From an uncultured Cyclobacteriaceae bacterium (GTDB taxonomy: Bacteria; Bacteroidota; Bacteroidia; Cytophagales; Cyclobacteriaceae): a DNA stretch of 64,000 bases. Positions 23,427 to 32,736 of this stretch are shown here, one piece after another. Each line of letters begins with the position of its first letter. Position 1 is the stretch's first letter. The notes under the pieces were generated by a model. That model searched no databases, was not told the DNA's origin, and worked only from the letters and a program-made list of their open reading frames with translations. The translations under genes were made by a program, and so were the position numbers. The DNA lies in the NCBI GenBank assembly GCA_905479015.1, contig CAJQKV010000025.1:45498-109497 (forward strand), written 5' to 3'.

Positions 23427-25637
23427 TTAATTTTTGCTTGACTTAAACTTGTCAAACCTGGATTCTTGAACCACATTGGGATACTGATTATTTCCCGTAT
23501 CTGCATCGGCGGTTTCTTTATTGGGATCAATAACTATTCCTACGACCTCTTTGGGTTTTACAAAGACTTTGGTGACTTCCTTTTCGTTTTTTCGCCAAAT
23601 TTCAGCGGGTAATTTTTCCCGTTCCGTACTTCCATCGGCATAACTCCATTCGATAATAACCGGCATGACCAAGCCCCCTTTGTTTGCCAACTTAACTTCA
23701 TAAAAGTTTTGGTCCGCAAACCCTTCCTTTATCTCTATTTCATTGAACTTATTTTTGAATTCTCGATATTCCTTGGCTTCAGTATTTTTAAATACAAAGG
23801 TATTTACTTCTTCTGTAAACCTTTTTTGTTCGGTATTCAACTTTTTGTCTTCTCCCGAGATCTGGCGTTTTTCCAACCCCTCCTCCTCGGTCTGCATGCG
23901 GTAATGCTTCACTTCTTCCACACCAATATCTACATAATCAGTAGTGTAAAACCAGCCCCTCCAAAACCAGTCCAAATCTATCGCAGAAGCATCTTCCATC
24001 GTTCTGAAAAAATCTGCAGGGGCAGGACTTTTAAAGGCCCATCTTTCTGCATATTTCTTAAAGGCATAATCAAACAGCTCGGGTCCCATAACCGTTTCTC
24101 TTAAGATAGACAACGCGGTTGCTGGTTTTGCATAAGCATTGTTTCCAAATTGAAGAATTTGTTCAGAGTTGGTCATGATGGGTCTCAACAACCCCTGCTC
24201 GCCGCTCATATAAGGAATGATCTGCTCAGGGGCACCCCGGCCCACAGGAAAATTGGCATCATATTCTTTTGTTGCAATGGACTGAACAAAACTATCCAAT
24301 CCCTCGTCCATCCAAGTCCATTGCCGCTCGTCTGAATTAATAATCATAGGGAAAAAATTATGTCCCACCTCATGAATGATGACCGAAATCATCCTCCACT
24401 TGGTTTCATCTGTATAGGTTCCGTCGGCTTCTGGTCGTCCAAAATTGAAACAAATCATAGGGTATTCCATACCCACGCTGGCCGCATGCACTGAAATCGC
24501 CACAGGGTAAGGGTAGTCAATGGTGTGCCGAGAATAGGTGATCAGTGTTTGACGTACCGCTCGGGTCGAATGGGATTCCCAAAGGGGATTCCCTTCCTTG
24601 GGATAATAAGACATCGCCAATGATTTTTTACCATTCAAATCTACTGCCATGGCATCCCAAATATATTTTCTAGATGCCGCAAAAGCAAAATCCCTTACGC
24701 TGTCCGCTTTAAACGTCCAGGTCGCCTTCCCTCGTTTTTTATGGGCCTCCTTTTGTATCGCTTCCTCCTGCGTCACAATAATCACAGGATCTTCAAAAGA
24801 CTGCTTCGCCTTCTCAAATCGCAGTTGCTCTTTTGACGTCAAGACGTCTTTAGGATTTTGTAATGTCCCTGTGGCGCCCACTATAAAATCCTCCGGAACA
24901 GTCATGGCGACTTCAAAATTTCCAAAACTCAAAGCAAACTCTCCTCGCCCAAGAAACTGTTTGTTTTGCCAACCCTCCACGTCATCATAAACGGCCATTC
25001 TAGGATAAAACTGAGCAATCGTATAAGAATAATTATCATCTTTCGGAAAATATTCGTAGCCCGAACGCCCTCCTAAACTCATACGGTCATTAATTTTATA
25101 ATGCCAATCAACCTGAAAGGTCATCTGCGCTCCCGGTAACAAGGGCTGCTCCAAATTGATCCGCATCATGGTTTTATTTATGAAATAAGCGAGGGGTTGA
25201 CCGGCTTCATCTAAAACTTTATCTATCCGAAATCCCCCATCAAAATTATTTTGAATAGTGAATAACTCTTTTGCGCTTACGGAATCCTTCATGAAATACT
25301 CCGTCACTAAAGGAGTTTCGGAATCCTGAGCACGAAAATTTTGATCTAGCTGTAGCCATAAATAATCCAATGGATCGGGTGACTGATTAAAATAAGTGAT
25401 GGCCTCTGTGCCCTCTATTTGCTGTTTTACATCGTCCAGTGTCAATTCGATTTTATAATCAGCGCGTTGCTGCCAATAATCCTTTCCTGGAGCTCCTGAC
25501 GCCGTTCTATATGTATTTGGCGTAGGCAAGGAAGTTCCTAATTGCTCAAATTTTTGGCCCCATTGTGTGGGCGTCTGGCCCCATACTCCCAGGATGGCCA
25601 TCATTAAAATACTTAAAAAAAATGCGCGTTTTCTCAT
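23427..25637 (-). CDS. M1 family zinc metallopeptidase (aminopeptidase N-like), exported
   Basis: A 736-residue secreted zinc peptidase. After signal peptide MRKRAFFLSILMMAILGVWGQ comes the N-terminal beta saddle (residues 50-300). The catalytic domain holds HEVGH at 422-426 and the third zinc ligand Glu445 (WTWMDEGLDSF), exactly 18 residues after the motif as in M1. The exopeptidase GAMEN motif is not in canonical form: AASVGMEYPMICF takes its place, so substrate choice may differ from aminopeptidase N. It sits between HupE/UreJ and two LolA-like proteins on the minus strand. Association of such M1 genes with HupE and DUF6702 genes is common in Bacteroidota. Confidence 0.92.
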   Translation of the reverse strand: MRKRAFFLSILMMAILGVWGQTPTQWGQKFEQLGTSLPTPNTYRTASGAPGKDYWQQRADYKIELTLDDVKQQIEGTEAITYFNQSPDPLDYLWLQLDQNFRAQDSETPLVTEYFMKDSVSAKELFTIQNNFDGGFRIDKVLDEAGQPLAYFINKTMMRINLEQPLLPGAQMTFQVDWHYKINDRMSLGGRSGYEYFPKDDNYSYTIAQFYPRMAVYDDVEGWQNKQFLGRGEFALSFGNFEVAMTVPEDFIVGATGTLQNPKDVLTSKEQLRFEKAKQSFEDPVIIVTQEEAIQKEAHKKRGKATWTFKADSVRDFAFAASRKYIWDAMAVDLNGKKSLAMSYYPKEGNPLWESHSTRAVRQTLITYSRHTIDYPYPVAISVHAASVGMEYPMICFNFGRPEADGTYTDETKWRMISVIIHEVGHNFFPMIINSDERQWTWMDEGLDSFVQSIATKEYDANFPVGRGAPEQIIPYMSGEQGLLRPIMTNSEQILQFGNNAYAKPATALSILRETVMGPELFDYAFKKYAERWAFKSPAPADFFRTMEDASAIDLDWFWRGWFYTTDYVDIGVEEVKHYRMQTEEEGLEKRQISGEDKKLNTEQKRFTEEVNTFVFKNTEAKEYREFKNKFNEIEIKEGFADQNFYEVKLANKGGLVMPVIIEWSYADGSTEREKLPAEIWRKNEKEVTKVFVKPKEVVGIVIDPNKETADADTGNNQYPNVVQESRFDKFKSSKN

Positions 25638-25645
25638 CTTATTTT

Positions 25646-26245
25646 CTATTTAAACATATAATCAGTCCCCAAAATTAGGGTTGCAGAAACACCAAGAATA
25701 ATGGAAGAAATAATCATCTTCCAATCCCGACGGTCAACCCCAAAAAAATCAACAAAAACAGTACTTAAGGTTAAAAAAAGGGTCATAATGACCATCTGTC
25801 CGATCTCAAGACCAATATTGAATGCAAATAATGGCTTTAAAATGTTTTGCTCGGCACCCAGTAAAACTTTTAAATAACTAGAAAACCCCAAGCCATGAAT
25901 GGTGCCAAAGAATCCTGCAAAAAAATAATTAATATAGCCTTTTCGTTGGGTGGCCTCAAATCGTCGTCGGTCTCTAGTAAATAAATTAGCCAAGGCCGTA
26001 ATGAAAATGGTCAGGGGAATTAAGAATTCTATCAACTCCAAATCATATTTGATCAGCTCTAGCGTCGCCAAAGCCAAGGTGATGCTGTGACCGATGGTAA
26101 AAGCCGTAACCAAAACCAAAACTTTTCGCCAATCATTGAGCAAATAAATCGCTGCAATAGCCATCACAAATAACATATGATCGTATCCTGCAAAATCTAA
26201 TATGTGGAAGACCCCTAAATCAAGATATAATCTAAATTCTGACAT
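25646..26245 (-). CDS. HupE/UreJ family membrane protein
   Basis: A 199-residue inner-membrane protein with six or so hydrophobic helices. The motif GYDHMLFVMAIAAIYLL near residue 20, HSITLALATLELI, and GFFGTIHGLGFSSYL with the conserved histidine mark the HupE/UreJ_2 family, thought to move nickel or other divalent metals or act as hydrogenase/urease accessories. No hydrogenase or urease gene is present here, so the metal role is open. It is divergent from the DUF6702 gene (30 bases between starts) and co-directional with the M1 peptidase 8 bases downstream. Confidence 0.87.
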   Translation of the reverse strand: MSEFRLYLDLGVFHILDFAGYDHMLFVMAIAAIYLLNDWRKVLVLVTAFTIGHSITLALATLELIKYDLELIEFLIPLTIFITALANLFTRDRRRFEATQRKGYINYFFAGFFGTIHGLGFSSYLKVLLGAEQNILKPLFAFNIGLEIGQMVIMTLFLTLSTVFVDFFGVDRRDWKMIISSIILGVSATLILGTDYMFK

Positions 26246-26275
26246 TATATTTACGTTAAAATTCTTTGTCTGCCC

Positions 26276-26758
26276 ATGTTCCTTTGGATTGTTCTTACGA
26301 AACTATACCTTTTTCATCCGTTTCATGTTAGCATTTGTGATGTAACCTATGATTCTGATGATAAACACCTTAAAATCAGTGTTCGCCTGTTTGCGGATGA
26401 CTTGGAAATGGGGCTTTCTGACTATGCCGAAGAGCCCGATCTAGACCTTCTGGAATTAGATTCTGCCAAGCTCAATGCATTATTACAACGATATCTTTTA
26501 GAAAACCTGCGTTTCACAACCAACAAAGAAGTACTCCCCCTTCATTATTTGGGGAGCCAAAAAGAAGATAATGGCATCTGGTGTTTTCTGGAATACGAAA
26601 ACTTAAGCCCCTTTGATGAAATCGCTGTTTTCAACAGTTTGTTGGTCAATGCCTTCAAGGATCAAGAAAACTTGGTTCATTTCCGAAAAAACAAAACCGT
26701 CAAAAGCCTCAGGTTAAATCAAAGAAATAAAGCAGACACAGTCAATTGGTATCCATAA
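26276..26758 (+). CDS. DUF6702 family protein
   Basis: A 160-residue exported protein. The leader MFLWIVLTKLYLFHPFHVSIC runs into the family hallmark HPFHVSICDVTYDSDDKHLKISVRLFADDLE. DUF6702 is widespread in Bacteroidota beside HupE/UreJ and M1 peptidase genes, exactly as here, and is of unknown function. A small immunoglobulin-like beta domain exposed in the periplasm is plausible. The 3' end overlaps the convergent 2'-5' RNA ligase-like gene by 17 bases. Confidence 0.8.
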   Translation: MFLWIVLTKLYLFHPFHVSICDVTYDSDDKHLKISVRLFADDLEMGLSDYAEEPDLDLLELDSAKLNALLQRYLLENLRFTTNKEVLPLHYLGSQKEDNGIWCFLEYENLSPFDEIAVFNSLLVNAFKDQENLVHFRKNKTVKSLRLNQRNKADTVNWYP

Positions 26759-27290
26759 ATGGAAAAGTTCCACTCTCATGCCAATGGTCTGATTGGTATT
26801 TAAGCAGGGTAATGCCACTTATAGAAAAAATCCTTTCATATTTTTGATCTTTAAAAGTTTCCCAAGCCTCATAAAAGTTCGCTTTTCTCAAATCCCTAAA
26901 AGCAATGGTTACGTGGGGTTGAAATCCTAAATTTTTATAATCTCCATTATAAATATTCCTTTTTCTCATTTCTAATAATACCTTGCTCCTTAACTCCCTG
27001 AGGTCTTTATTTTCAGCGACGTCTATAAAAATCACACGCGGTTCAAAAACACCAAAGTCTTGAAGGGCTACCTCAAAGGGCCTTAGGCCCGCAGTCATTT
27101 GGGCCAGGGCTTGTTCAAGTTCCCCTCTTTTTGAGCTTTCCCATTTAAACGGCATGTGAAGCGTAATGTGAGCCGGTGACTTAAAGGCATGACAAGCGTG
27201 ATGTTGTTCTGCCATGATTTTTTTAAAATTGTGTACCTCTTCCCGAATATCCTGAGGTAATACCACTGCAATAAAATAACGCTCTTTCAC
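26742..27290 (-). CDS. 2'-5' RNA ligase/cyclic phosphodiesterase family protein
   Basis: A 182-residue 2H phosphoesterase with its two defining motifs, His41-Ile-Thr43 (SPAHITLHMPF) and His126-Val-Thr128 (FQPHVTIAF). These enzymes open 2',3'-cyclic phosphates or hydrolyse 2'-5' linkages in small RNAs or nucleotides. The length and LGFQPHVTIAFRDL segment fit the LigT/ThpR-like branch. The start codon is GTG at 27290 (MKERYFIAVVLP). It converges on the DUF6702 gene with a 17-base overlap, so both transcripts are antisense over their ends. Confidence 0.87.
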   Translation of the reverse strand: MKERYFIAVVLPQDIREEVHNFKKIMAEQHHACHAFKSPAHITLHMPFKWESSKRGELEQALAQMTAGLRPFEVALQDFGVFEPRVIFIDVAENKDLRELRSKVLLEMRKRNIYNGDYKNLGFQPHVTIAFRDLRKANFYEAWETFKDQKYERIFSISGITLLKYQSDHWHESGTFPFMDTN

Positions 27291-27360
27291 AATTGATTCT
27301 GAATATATTTACTTCTCATATTGGTTAAGGAAACCTTTTATTAATTAAAATAAAAAGATT

Positions 27361-29841
27361 ATGAAAAATATTTGGGTCGCGGTACTGTTGATGGGAACAC
27401 TTCTAAACGTCAGTGCACAAAGAAAAAAAGCGAATAAAGGAACCGTCACCCCTACTTCAAAAGAAGTTTCTATTTCCGCTTTTACCGAAAACCTGCGCCG
27501 TACGGAAGGTTACTTCCCTTCTTTCTATGATGCTTCTAAAGACAAGCTATATATTTCCGTAGACCTAAATGCCCCAGAATTTTTATATGTCAATACCTTA
27601 TCTGCAGGGGTTGGTTCCAATGACCTCGGTCTGGATAGGGGAAAGCTTGGCGGAAGAAAAGTCGTTCAATTTAAAAAATATGGACAAAAATTAATGTTGG
27701 TCCAGCCCAATCAAGACTACCGTGCCATCAGTGTCAATCCTGACGAAGTAAACTCGGTTAAAGAAGCTTTCGCCTCATCCATTTTGTGGGGATTTCCCAT
27801 CATAGCACACACGGGAACCCTTTATCTCATTGAATTAAATGATTTTCTGTTACAAGATAGTCAAGGAATTGCCCAGAGACTGTCCAGAGCCAAACAGGGA
27901 CAGTTCAAAATTGATAAATCGCGTTCTGCTTTATATTTACCTAATCTGCTCAATTTCCCCAAAAATTCTGAATATGAAGTCATTCAGACCTATACTGGAC
28001 AGGCTACGGGCAATTGGGTGCGATCGGTCGTCCCTTCTCCCGATGCCATCACCGTACAAACACATCATTCTTTTATTGAGCTGCCAGATGACAATTATCA
28101 ACCAAGAATTTATGATCCCCGCAGTGGTTTTTACGCAACCTCCTATCAAGACTATGCAACCCCTGTGGCTTCCGCTCTGGTAAAGCGCTTTGTTAACAGA
28201 CATCGACTACAGAAAAAAAATCCTGAATTGGCCAAATCTGAAGCCATAAAACCCATCATATACTATCTGGATCGAGGTGCCCCTGAACCCGTTCGATCTG
28301 CCTTAATGGACGGAGCCAAATGGTGGAATCAGGCCTTTGAGGCCGCTGGGTTCATCAATGCTTTTCAAATTAAATTGCTCCCTGAGGGTGCCCATCCTTG
28401 GGATATTCGATACAACATGATACAATGGGTGCATCGATCTACCCGTGGATGGTCCTACGGATCCTCTATCGTTGACCCCAGAACCGGAGAAATCATTAAA
28501 GGACAAGTAAGCTTAGGTTCCTTGCGAGTTAGACAAGACTTTTTAATTGCCCAGGGGCTCTTAAATGAATATGATGAAGGAGTAGGTCCCCACATGACCC
28601 TTGCCGTAGCACGCCTTCGGCAATTGGCAGCACACGAAGTGGGACATACCCTCGGCTTGGTACATAATTATGCCGCCAGTAGTGATGATCGCGCCTCTGT
28701 GATGGACTATCCACATCCTTTGGTCAAATTGGATAGCGCCGGAGAAATCGATTTATCTGACGCCTATGATGTCAATATTGGCGAATGGGATATCGCCGCC
28801 ATTAAATATGGATACACCCAATATGATGAGGGCATAGATGCCCACGCCGCACTCAACACCTTGCTTGAAGAAACGCATAAGAAGGGCCTTCGCTTTATAT
28901 CAGACCGAGACGCTAGAGCAGCCGATGGTGCACATCCTATTGCACATCTATGGGATGAAGGTGCTGGGGCCGCCAACGAATTGAGTCGCATGATGATGGT
29001 TAGAGAAAAAGTCCTCGGTAATTTATCTGAAAAGAGTCTTCCCATGGGCTCCCCGTACTCTTCATTGGAAGAGGTCTTGGTTCCGATGTATCTTTTTCAC
29101 CGGTATCAAATAGAAGCCGCCTCTAAGGTTGTCGGGGGCTTAGATTACAACTATTCCATAAAAGGAGATCTTCAACTAAAAACGGCCATGATCGCTCCCG
29201 ACGCACAGTGGGAAGCCCTCGAGGCCCTCATTCAAACCGTGCAGCCAAAGTCTTTAATGCTTTCTAAAACATTATTGGCCAAAATTCCCCCCAAAGCACA
29301 AGGATATGATAGAAGTAGGGAATCTTTTGGAAGTAAAATGGGGCCTGTTTTCGATTATTATACCGCTGTTGAAACGGCAAGTGAGATGTCGTTGTCTTTT
29401 TTACTCCATCCGCACCGGGCCAATCGCTTGGTCATGTATCACGACCTAGATGCCCAGCAGCCTGGACTGGCTCCAGTCATCCGCCGACTCCTTGAAAGTA
29501 CGTGGTACACCCCGCATTCCAATCCTGAAGAGCGCGCCATTCAACGCATTGTTGAGCGAAAAATTCTAGATAAATTAATGTTACTTAACGTGCACGAAGG
29601 ATCACAAACCGATGTTAAATCCATCAGTTATGCGCTGATTCTTGAACTCTTGGACTACTGCAACGGCAGAAAAACTGAGGTTTTCGAGGATGCCGCGCAT
29701 TATAAAAGCATGGCTGCCCTCATTGCCCTTTGGCTAGAAGATCCTGAAGAGGTTAAGGAAACCGAGACACTTAAAGCGCCTGATGGCTCTCCCATTGGTC
29801 ATGATGCTGGGTTTTTAGAGTATTGTAGTTTTGGTAATTAA
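27361..29841 (+). CDS. Zinc-dependent metalloprotease, DUF5117/DUF4953 family
   Basis: An 826-residue exported metzincin-like peptidase. It has a signal peptide (MKNIWVAVLLMGTLLNVSAQ), a DUF5118-type segment around residues 35-60, and a DUF5117 beta domain with PEFLYVNTLSAGVGSNDLGLDRG. The catalytic domain carries HEVGHTLGLVHN (His425, Glu426, His429, His435) and the Met-turn SVMDYPHP. The C-terminal helical region matches DUF4953. Family members are abundant in Bacteroidota, and their substrates are unknown. No T9SS sorting tail is visible, so it is probably periplasmic or surface-bound by another route. The gene stands alone between convergent neighbours. Confidence 0.9.
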   Translation: MKNIWVAVLLMGTLLNVSAQRKKANKGTVTPTSKEVSISAFTENLRRTEGYFPSFYDASKDKLYISVDLNAPEFLYVNTLSAGVGSNDLGLDRGKLGGRKVVQFKKYGQKLMLVQPNQDYRAISVNPDEVNSVKEAFASSILWGFPIIAHTGTLYLIELNDFLLQDSQGIAQRLSRAKQGQFKIDKSRSALYLPNLLNFPKNSEYEVIQTYTGQATGNWVRSVVPSPDAITVQTHHSFIELPDDNYQPRIYDPRSGFYATSYQDYATPVASALVKRFVNRHRLQKKNPELAKSEAIKPIIYYLDRGAPEPVRSALMDGAKWWNQAFEAAGFINAFQIKLLPEGAHPWDIRYNMIQWVHRSTRGWSYGSSIVDPRTGEIIKGQVSLGSLRVRQDFLIAQGLLNEYDEGVGPHMTLAVARLRQLAAHEVGHTLGLVHNYAASSDDRASVMDYPHPLVKLDSAGEIDLSDAYDVNIGEWDIAAIKYGYTQYDEGIDAHAALNTLLEETHKKGLRFISDRDARAADGAHPIAHLWDEGAGAANELSRMMMVREKVLGNLSEKSLPMGSPYSSLEEVLVPMYLFHRYQIEAASKVVGGLDYNYSIKGDLQLKTAMIAPDAQWEALEALIQTVQPKSLMLSKTLLAKIPPKAQGYDRSRESFGSKMGPVFDYYTAVETASEMSLSFLLHPHRANRLVMYHDLDAQQPGLAPVIRRLLESTWYTPHSNPEERAIQRIVERKILDKLMLLNVHEGSQTDVKSISYALILELLDYCNGRKTEVFEDAAHYKSMAALIALWLEDPEEVKETETLKAPDGSPIGHDAGFLEYCSFGN

Positions 29842-29862
29842 AAATTCATAAAGGGGTATCGC

Positions 29863-30009
29863 TCATCCTTTCATCTTTTTTTCTTTTAACTGGCCTTTGT
29901 CAAGGATCCGCAAGGCCAAGGGTGAATTTACGATCACGCAGTAGCCCCCTTTAGGGATAAACGCACATCCTGAAGCTCCGAAGAGAGGATCCCTCTCTTG
30001 CTCATTCAT
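29863..30009 (-). CDS. Possible 48-residue ORF in a convergent gap
   Basis: On the minus strand ATG 30009 opens 48 codons to TGA at 29863. The translated stretch GASGCAFIPKGGYCVIVNSP has a protein-like character, but I recognise no family. It lies downstream of the Wzi-type gene on the same strand and opposite the metalloprotease end. The remainder of the 29842-30131 gap shows nothing else. It may be chance. Confidence 0.2.
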   Translation of the reverse strand: MNEQERDPLFGASGCAFIPKGGYCVIVNSPLALRILDKGQLKEKKMKG

Positions 30010-30131
30010 AATAGCACTCGATTCTTTGGCCAGAACGCATAAATGCCCTCTTTCTCCCGATTAGGTAAAGATAAAACTAGAAGGCCCTTGAATAAGGTTG
30101 CCGAAAAAACTGCGCTCCCTTAACACGATTG

Positions 30132-31748
30132 TTATCTGGACTGATGTAAGAAATACTTGGCCTGAATATTAAGTGATAAATTATATTTATTATTATTCAA
30201 AATATAATATCGATTCATATAAAAACTGTTAATCATTTTAGCGCCTATGGCTCCTTTTTGGAAGCGTCTTTGATATTTAAGCCCTAAGCTGAACTCATTT
30301 TGATGTCGATTATAGAGCTCTTTTTGGCCACTACCATGATCCATTTCTAAGAAATAATCATCATCAAACCTAATGGCTTGAAAATCGATTCCTAAAAGAC
30401 TTTTTTGATCGTAGAGGCTTAACCCTAGAAATTGACTCATTGAACCCCCACCAATCCCCGCTCCCAATACTTGCCCTTGATGGGTGTAGCCTTGATCTAC
30501 GATTATGTGTTGATAATATGGTGGATTGGCGCGGTACGACCAGCTTTGGTTTCTGACCAAATTACTGTGCTCCATCATAAAGTACAAAACCTTTTCTTTA
30601 GGAAGATCAAACGCTTTTTCAAGGCCTAGGGTATAGGCTCGGCTGTGCTCTGGTTCAGTAATGATTCGAATAAAATCCCCACTAAAGTCATTCTTTGCCC
30701 ATTCAAAATAGATCCTCAAATCAGCCTCCTCAAACTTCCAATCTACAAACAATGAAGCCATTTGATCAAAGGAATCTTTAGTCAAAACCGAATCAATCAT
30801 GATTCCTTGATCAAAAACCCAAAACAACGCAGCTAAGTCGGGTGGCGTAAAATACTTACTTTGCTTGTACAATACTTTATTAAAGCCCAATACTAAATTT
30901 GGCAAAAAAGGAGGGCTATAACCTACCGTCATTCCTGTAAAAAATAGCTTATTATTCTCCGGAAAATTATCAAAATAGTTAGATTCGGACAGTTGACCAA
31001 AAATGATCTTGGTTTCAAAAGCCCCCAAGTCTTTATTTTTAAAATGAAGCGGAAGCGGTTGGGCCGTCCCCAAATCTAAACTAGGAAAGCCCCCTGCGTT
31101 ACGACTTAAAATGATTGGATTGATGTTCGCTGGTCCTAATTTTAAGTTTTGGGTTCCCAGACCCACGGTGAAAATACTGTCTTGATATCTAAGCTCCGAC
31201 TGCCCTAAATGAAAATTCACAAACGCTTTATCCCCATACCGCTGAACCCAATCGGTTCGATAAGAAACGGAAGCCTTGTTCGCAAATTGATAAGAAAAAG
31301 GGCTCACGTCTTTTTTAATCTGGGGCGCAAGCTCAAAGGAAGCATTTTGAGAATAAAAAATGTTGGGTAAAAAAGTCAATGAAAACCTGTTTTTTTTCAA
31401 CCGCAACCCCACGTTGACTTCCTGAGTGAGGCCTCGCCCCCGCCAAGAGGGGCCGTCGTTGTAACCTCGTGGATAAGCTGTATTAATATGTGTTTTGAAT
31501 CCTAAGTCTAAAAGGGTCAGACCCTCAGTTACGTTTATTTTAGATTGGAATCGATCCCATAAAGACCACTCCAAAGAATCAAAAAATGGATCAATCGTCA
31601 GCCCATAACCCAAATGATTAACCTGCTGATTTTTAAGAGCTAATAATTGAAAATATTCGTTCTCCAAGTCCCCAGGTACATCAACCTGAGCCTTGATTAA
31701 ATCAATACTAACTAACAAAAATATTGAAACAAAGAAAAGCTTTTGCAT
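30132..31748 (-). CDS. Capsule assembly Wzi family outer-membrane protein
   Basis: A 538-residue outer-membrane barrel starting at ATG 31748 with signal peptide MQKLFFVSIFLLVSIDLIKAQ. The frame extends five codons further to a GTG at 31763. The family pattern is visible in VNHLGYGLTIDPFF, TYPRGYNDGPSWRGRGL-type text near residue 95, SYRTDWVQRYGDKAFVNFHLGQSELRY, GPANINPIILSRNAGGFPSLDLG and the strand-rich C-terminus. Wzi anchors or organises capsular polysaccharide at the cell surface in enterobacteria; in Bacteroidota the family is common and less understood. Three glycosyltransferase genes follow within 4 kb, consistent with surface glycan work. Confidence 0.85.
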   Translation of the reverse strand: MQKLFFVSIFLLVSIDLIKAQVDVPGDLENEYFQLLALKNQQVNHLGYGLTIDPFFDSLEWSLWDRFQSKINVTEGLTLLDLGFKTHINTAYPRGYNDGPSWRGRGLTQEVNVGLRLKKNRFSLTFLPNIFYSQNASFELAPQIKKDVSPFSYQFANKASVSYRTDWVQRYGDKAFVNFHLGQSELRYQDSIFTVGLGTQNLKLGPANINPIILSRNAGGFPSLDLGTAQPLPLHFKNKDLGAFETKIIFGQLSESNYFDNFPENNKLFFTGMTVGYSPPFLPNLVLGFNKVLYKQSKYFTPPDLAALFWVFDQGIMIDSVLTKDSFDQMASLFVDWKFEEADLRIYFEWAKNDFSGDFIRIITEPEHSRAYTLGLEKAFDLPKEKVLYFMMEHSNLVRNQSWSYRANPPYYQHIIVDQGYTHQGQVLGAGIGGGSMSQFLGLSLYDQKSLLGIDFQAIRFDDDYFLEMDHGSGQKELYNRHQNEFSLGLKYQRRFQKGAIGAKMINSFYMNRYYILNNNKYNLSLNIQAKYFLHQSR

Positions 31749-31980
31749 GAGTCTCAGATTCACCTGCCAAAATATTATCTATATATTCTCCTGTTCTATA
31801 AAGGCCTTATTATCATTATATGGTTGTTAAGGAGATTCTTTCAGTCCGTAAATTTAACATTTTAAATAGGAGTGGAAATAAAAACTTTAGTAGAAACTCC
31901 CCTTTTCATACCATTCCATGATTAATTTTACTTTTTAGTGAATCCTTTGTAGACGCTCTAGCTCTTAAATTTTACAACAT

Positions 31981-32709
31981 ATGGTTACTGTTTTGCTGAT
32001 GAACTATAAACGTCGAGAGAATCTTAATAAAATCATCCTGGCTTTAAAATCTCAAACCATTCCCTGTGAAATCTTTGTTTGGAATAATGCTCCAGAACCT
32101 TTTGTTCACGCTGATGTTGATTGGGTTTTAAATTCCTCGGATAATGTTCGCTGTTGGCCAAGATGGCTCATGGGTACCTTTGCTAAAAACGATTACATCA
32201 TGTCACACGATGATGATCTACTCATTACCCAGCATGATGCTTTAGAATGCCTAATCAAAGAATACAAGCAATTTGGCAAAGAAGGCATGGCCTTGGGTCC
32301 TTTTGGAGTTATCCTGGGTAAAGACAACTTATACTTTCCAAAAACGCTGCTCGATAAGGGGCTGCAAAAATTGGGTGCTAGTGGCATTCCGCAACATCTT
32401 AGCCATCCTCTAAAAAGCACAAAAGTAGATCTAATTAAAGGTAGAATGGTTTTTTTCAAAAAATCAGATCTACATAAAATTCCCCTGTTTCCTATGGGTC
32501 CAAATGATTTAGCTGCAGGTGATGACATCGTCATTAGTGCACATTTGGCCCATGGGGCTTTAGGTCATCATCTTGTCACCAATAGGCTGAATGGAAAAAT
32601 CCAAGATATTGAAGATAAGGGGAGCAGTACTGGATTATGGAAAAGCCATCCTAATTGGAAAGAATTGCGCAATGAAACTGCACAATATCATTTTAAAGAA
32701 AAACATTAA
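31981..32709 (+). CDS. Glycosyltransferase, GT-A fold (GT64/GT2-like)
   Basis: A 242-residue protein opening VTVLLMNYKRRENLNKIILALKSQ, the first beta-alpha unit of a GT-A nucleotide-sugar transferase. The metal-binding DDD motif sits in YIMSHDDDLLIT near residue 78, and GDDIVISAHLAHG near 180 resembles the acceptor-side acid. It is cytosolic, with no signal or membrane segment. The family is not firmly identifiable by eye; exostosin-like GT64 or GT2 is likeliest. It is the only plus-strand gene in this glycosyltransferase group and converges on the next gene. Confidence 0.72.
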   Translation: MVTVLLMNYKRRENLNKIILALKSQTIPCEIFVWNNAPEPFVHADVDWVLNSSDNVRCWPRWLMGTFAKNDYIMSHDDDLLITQHDALECLIKEYKQFGKEGMALGPFGVILGKDNLYFPKTLLDKGLQKLGASGIPQHLSHPLKSTKVDLIKGRMVFFKKSDLHKIPLFPMGPNDLAAGDDIVISAHLAHGALGHHLVTNRLNGKIQDIEDKGSSTGLWKSHPNWKELRNETAQYHFKEKH

Positions 32710-32736
32710 AGAATTGATCCTCCTTAATTGGTTGCA

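Noticed and set aside
25646..26245. Part of a urease or hydrogenase operon
   Set aside because: No structural or accessory gene for either enzyme is in the neighbourhood.
31820..31921. 33-residue plus-strand ORF before the GT64-like gene
   Set aside because: No promoter, no recognisable motif, and an ordinary chance length in AT-rich DNA.
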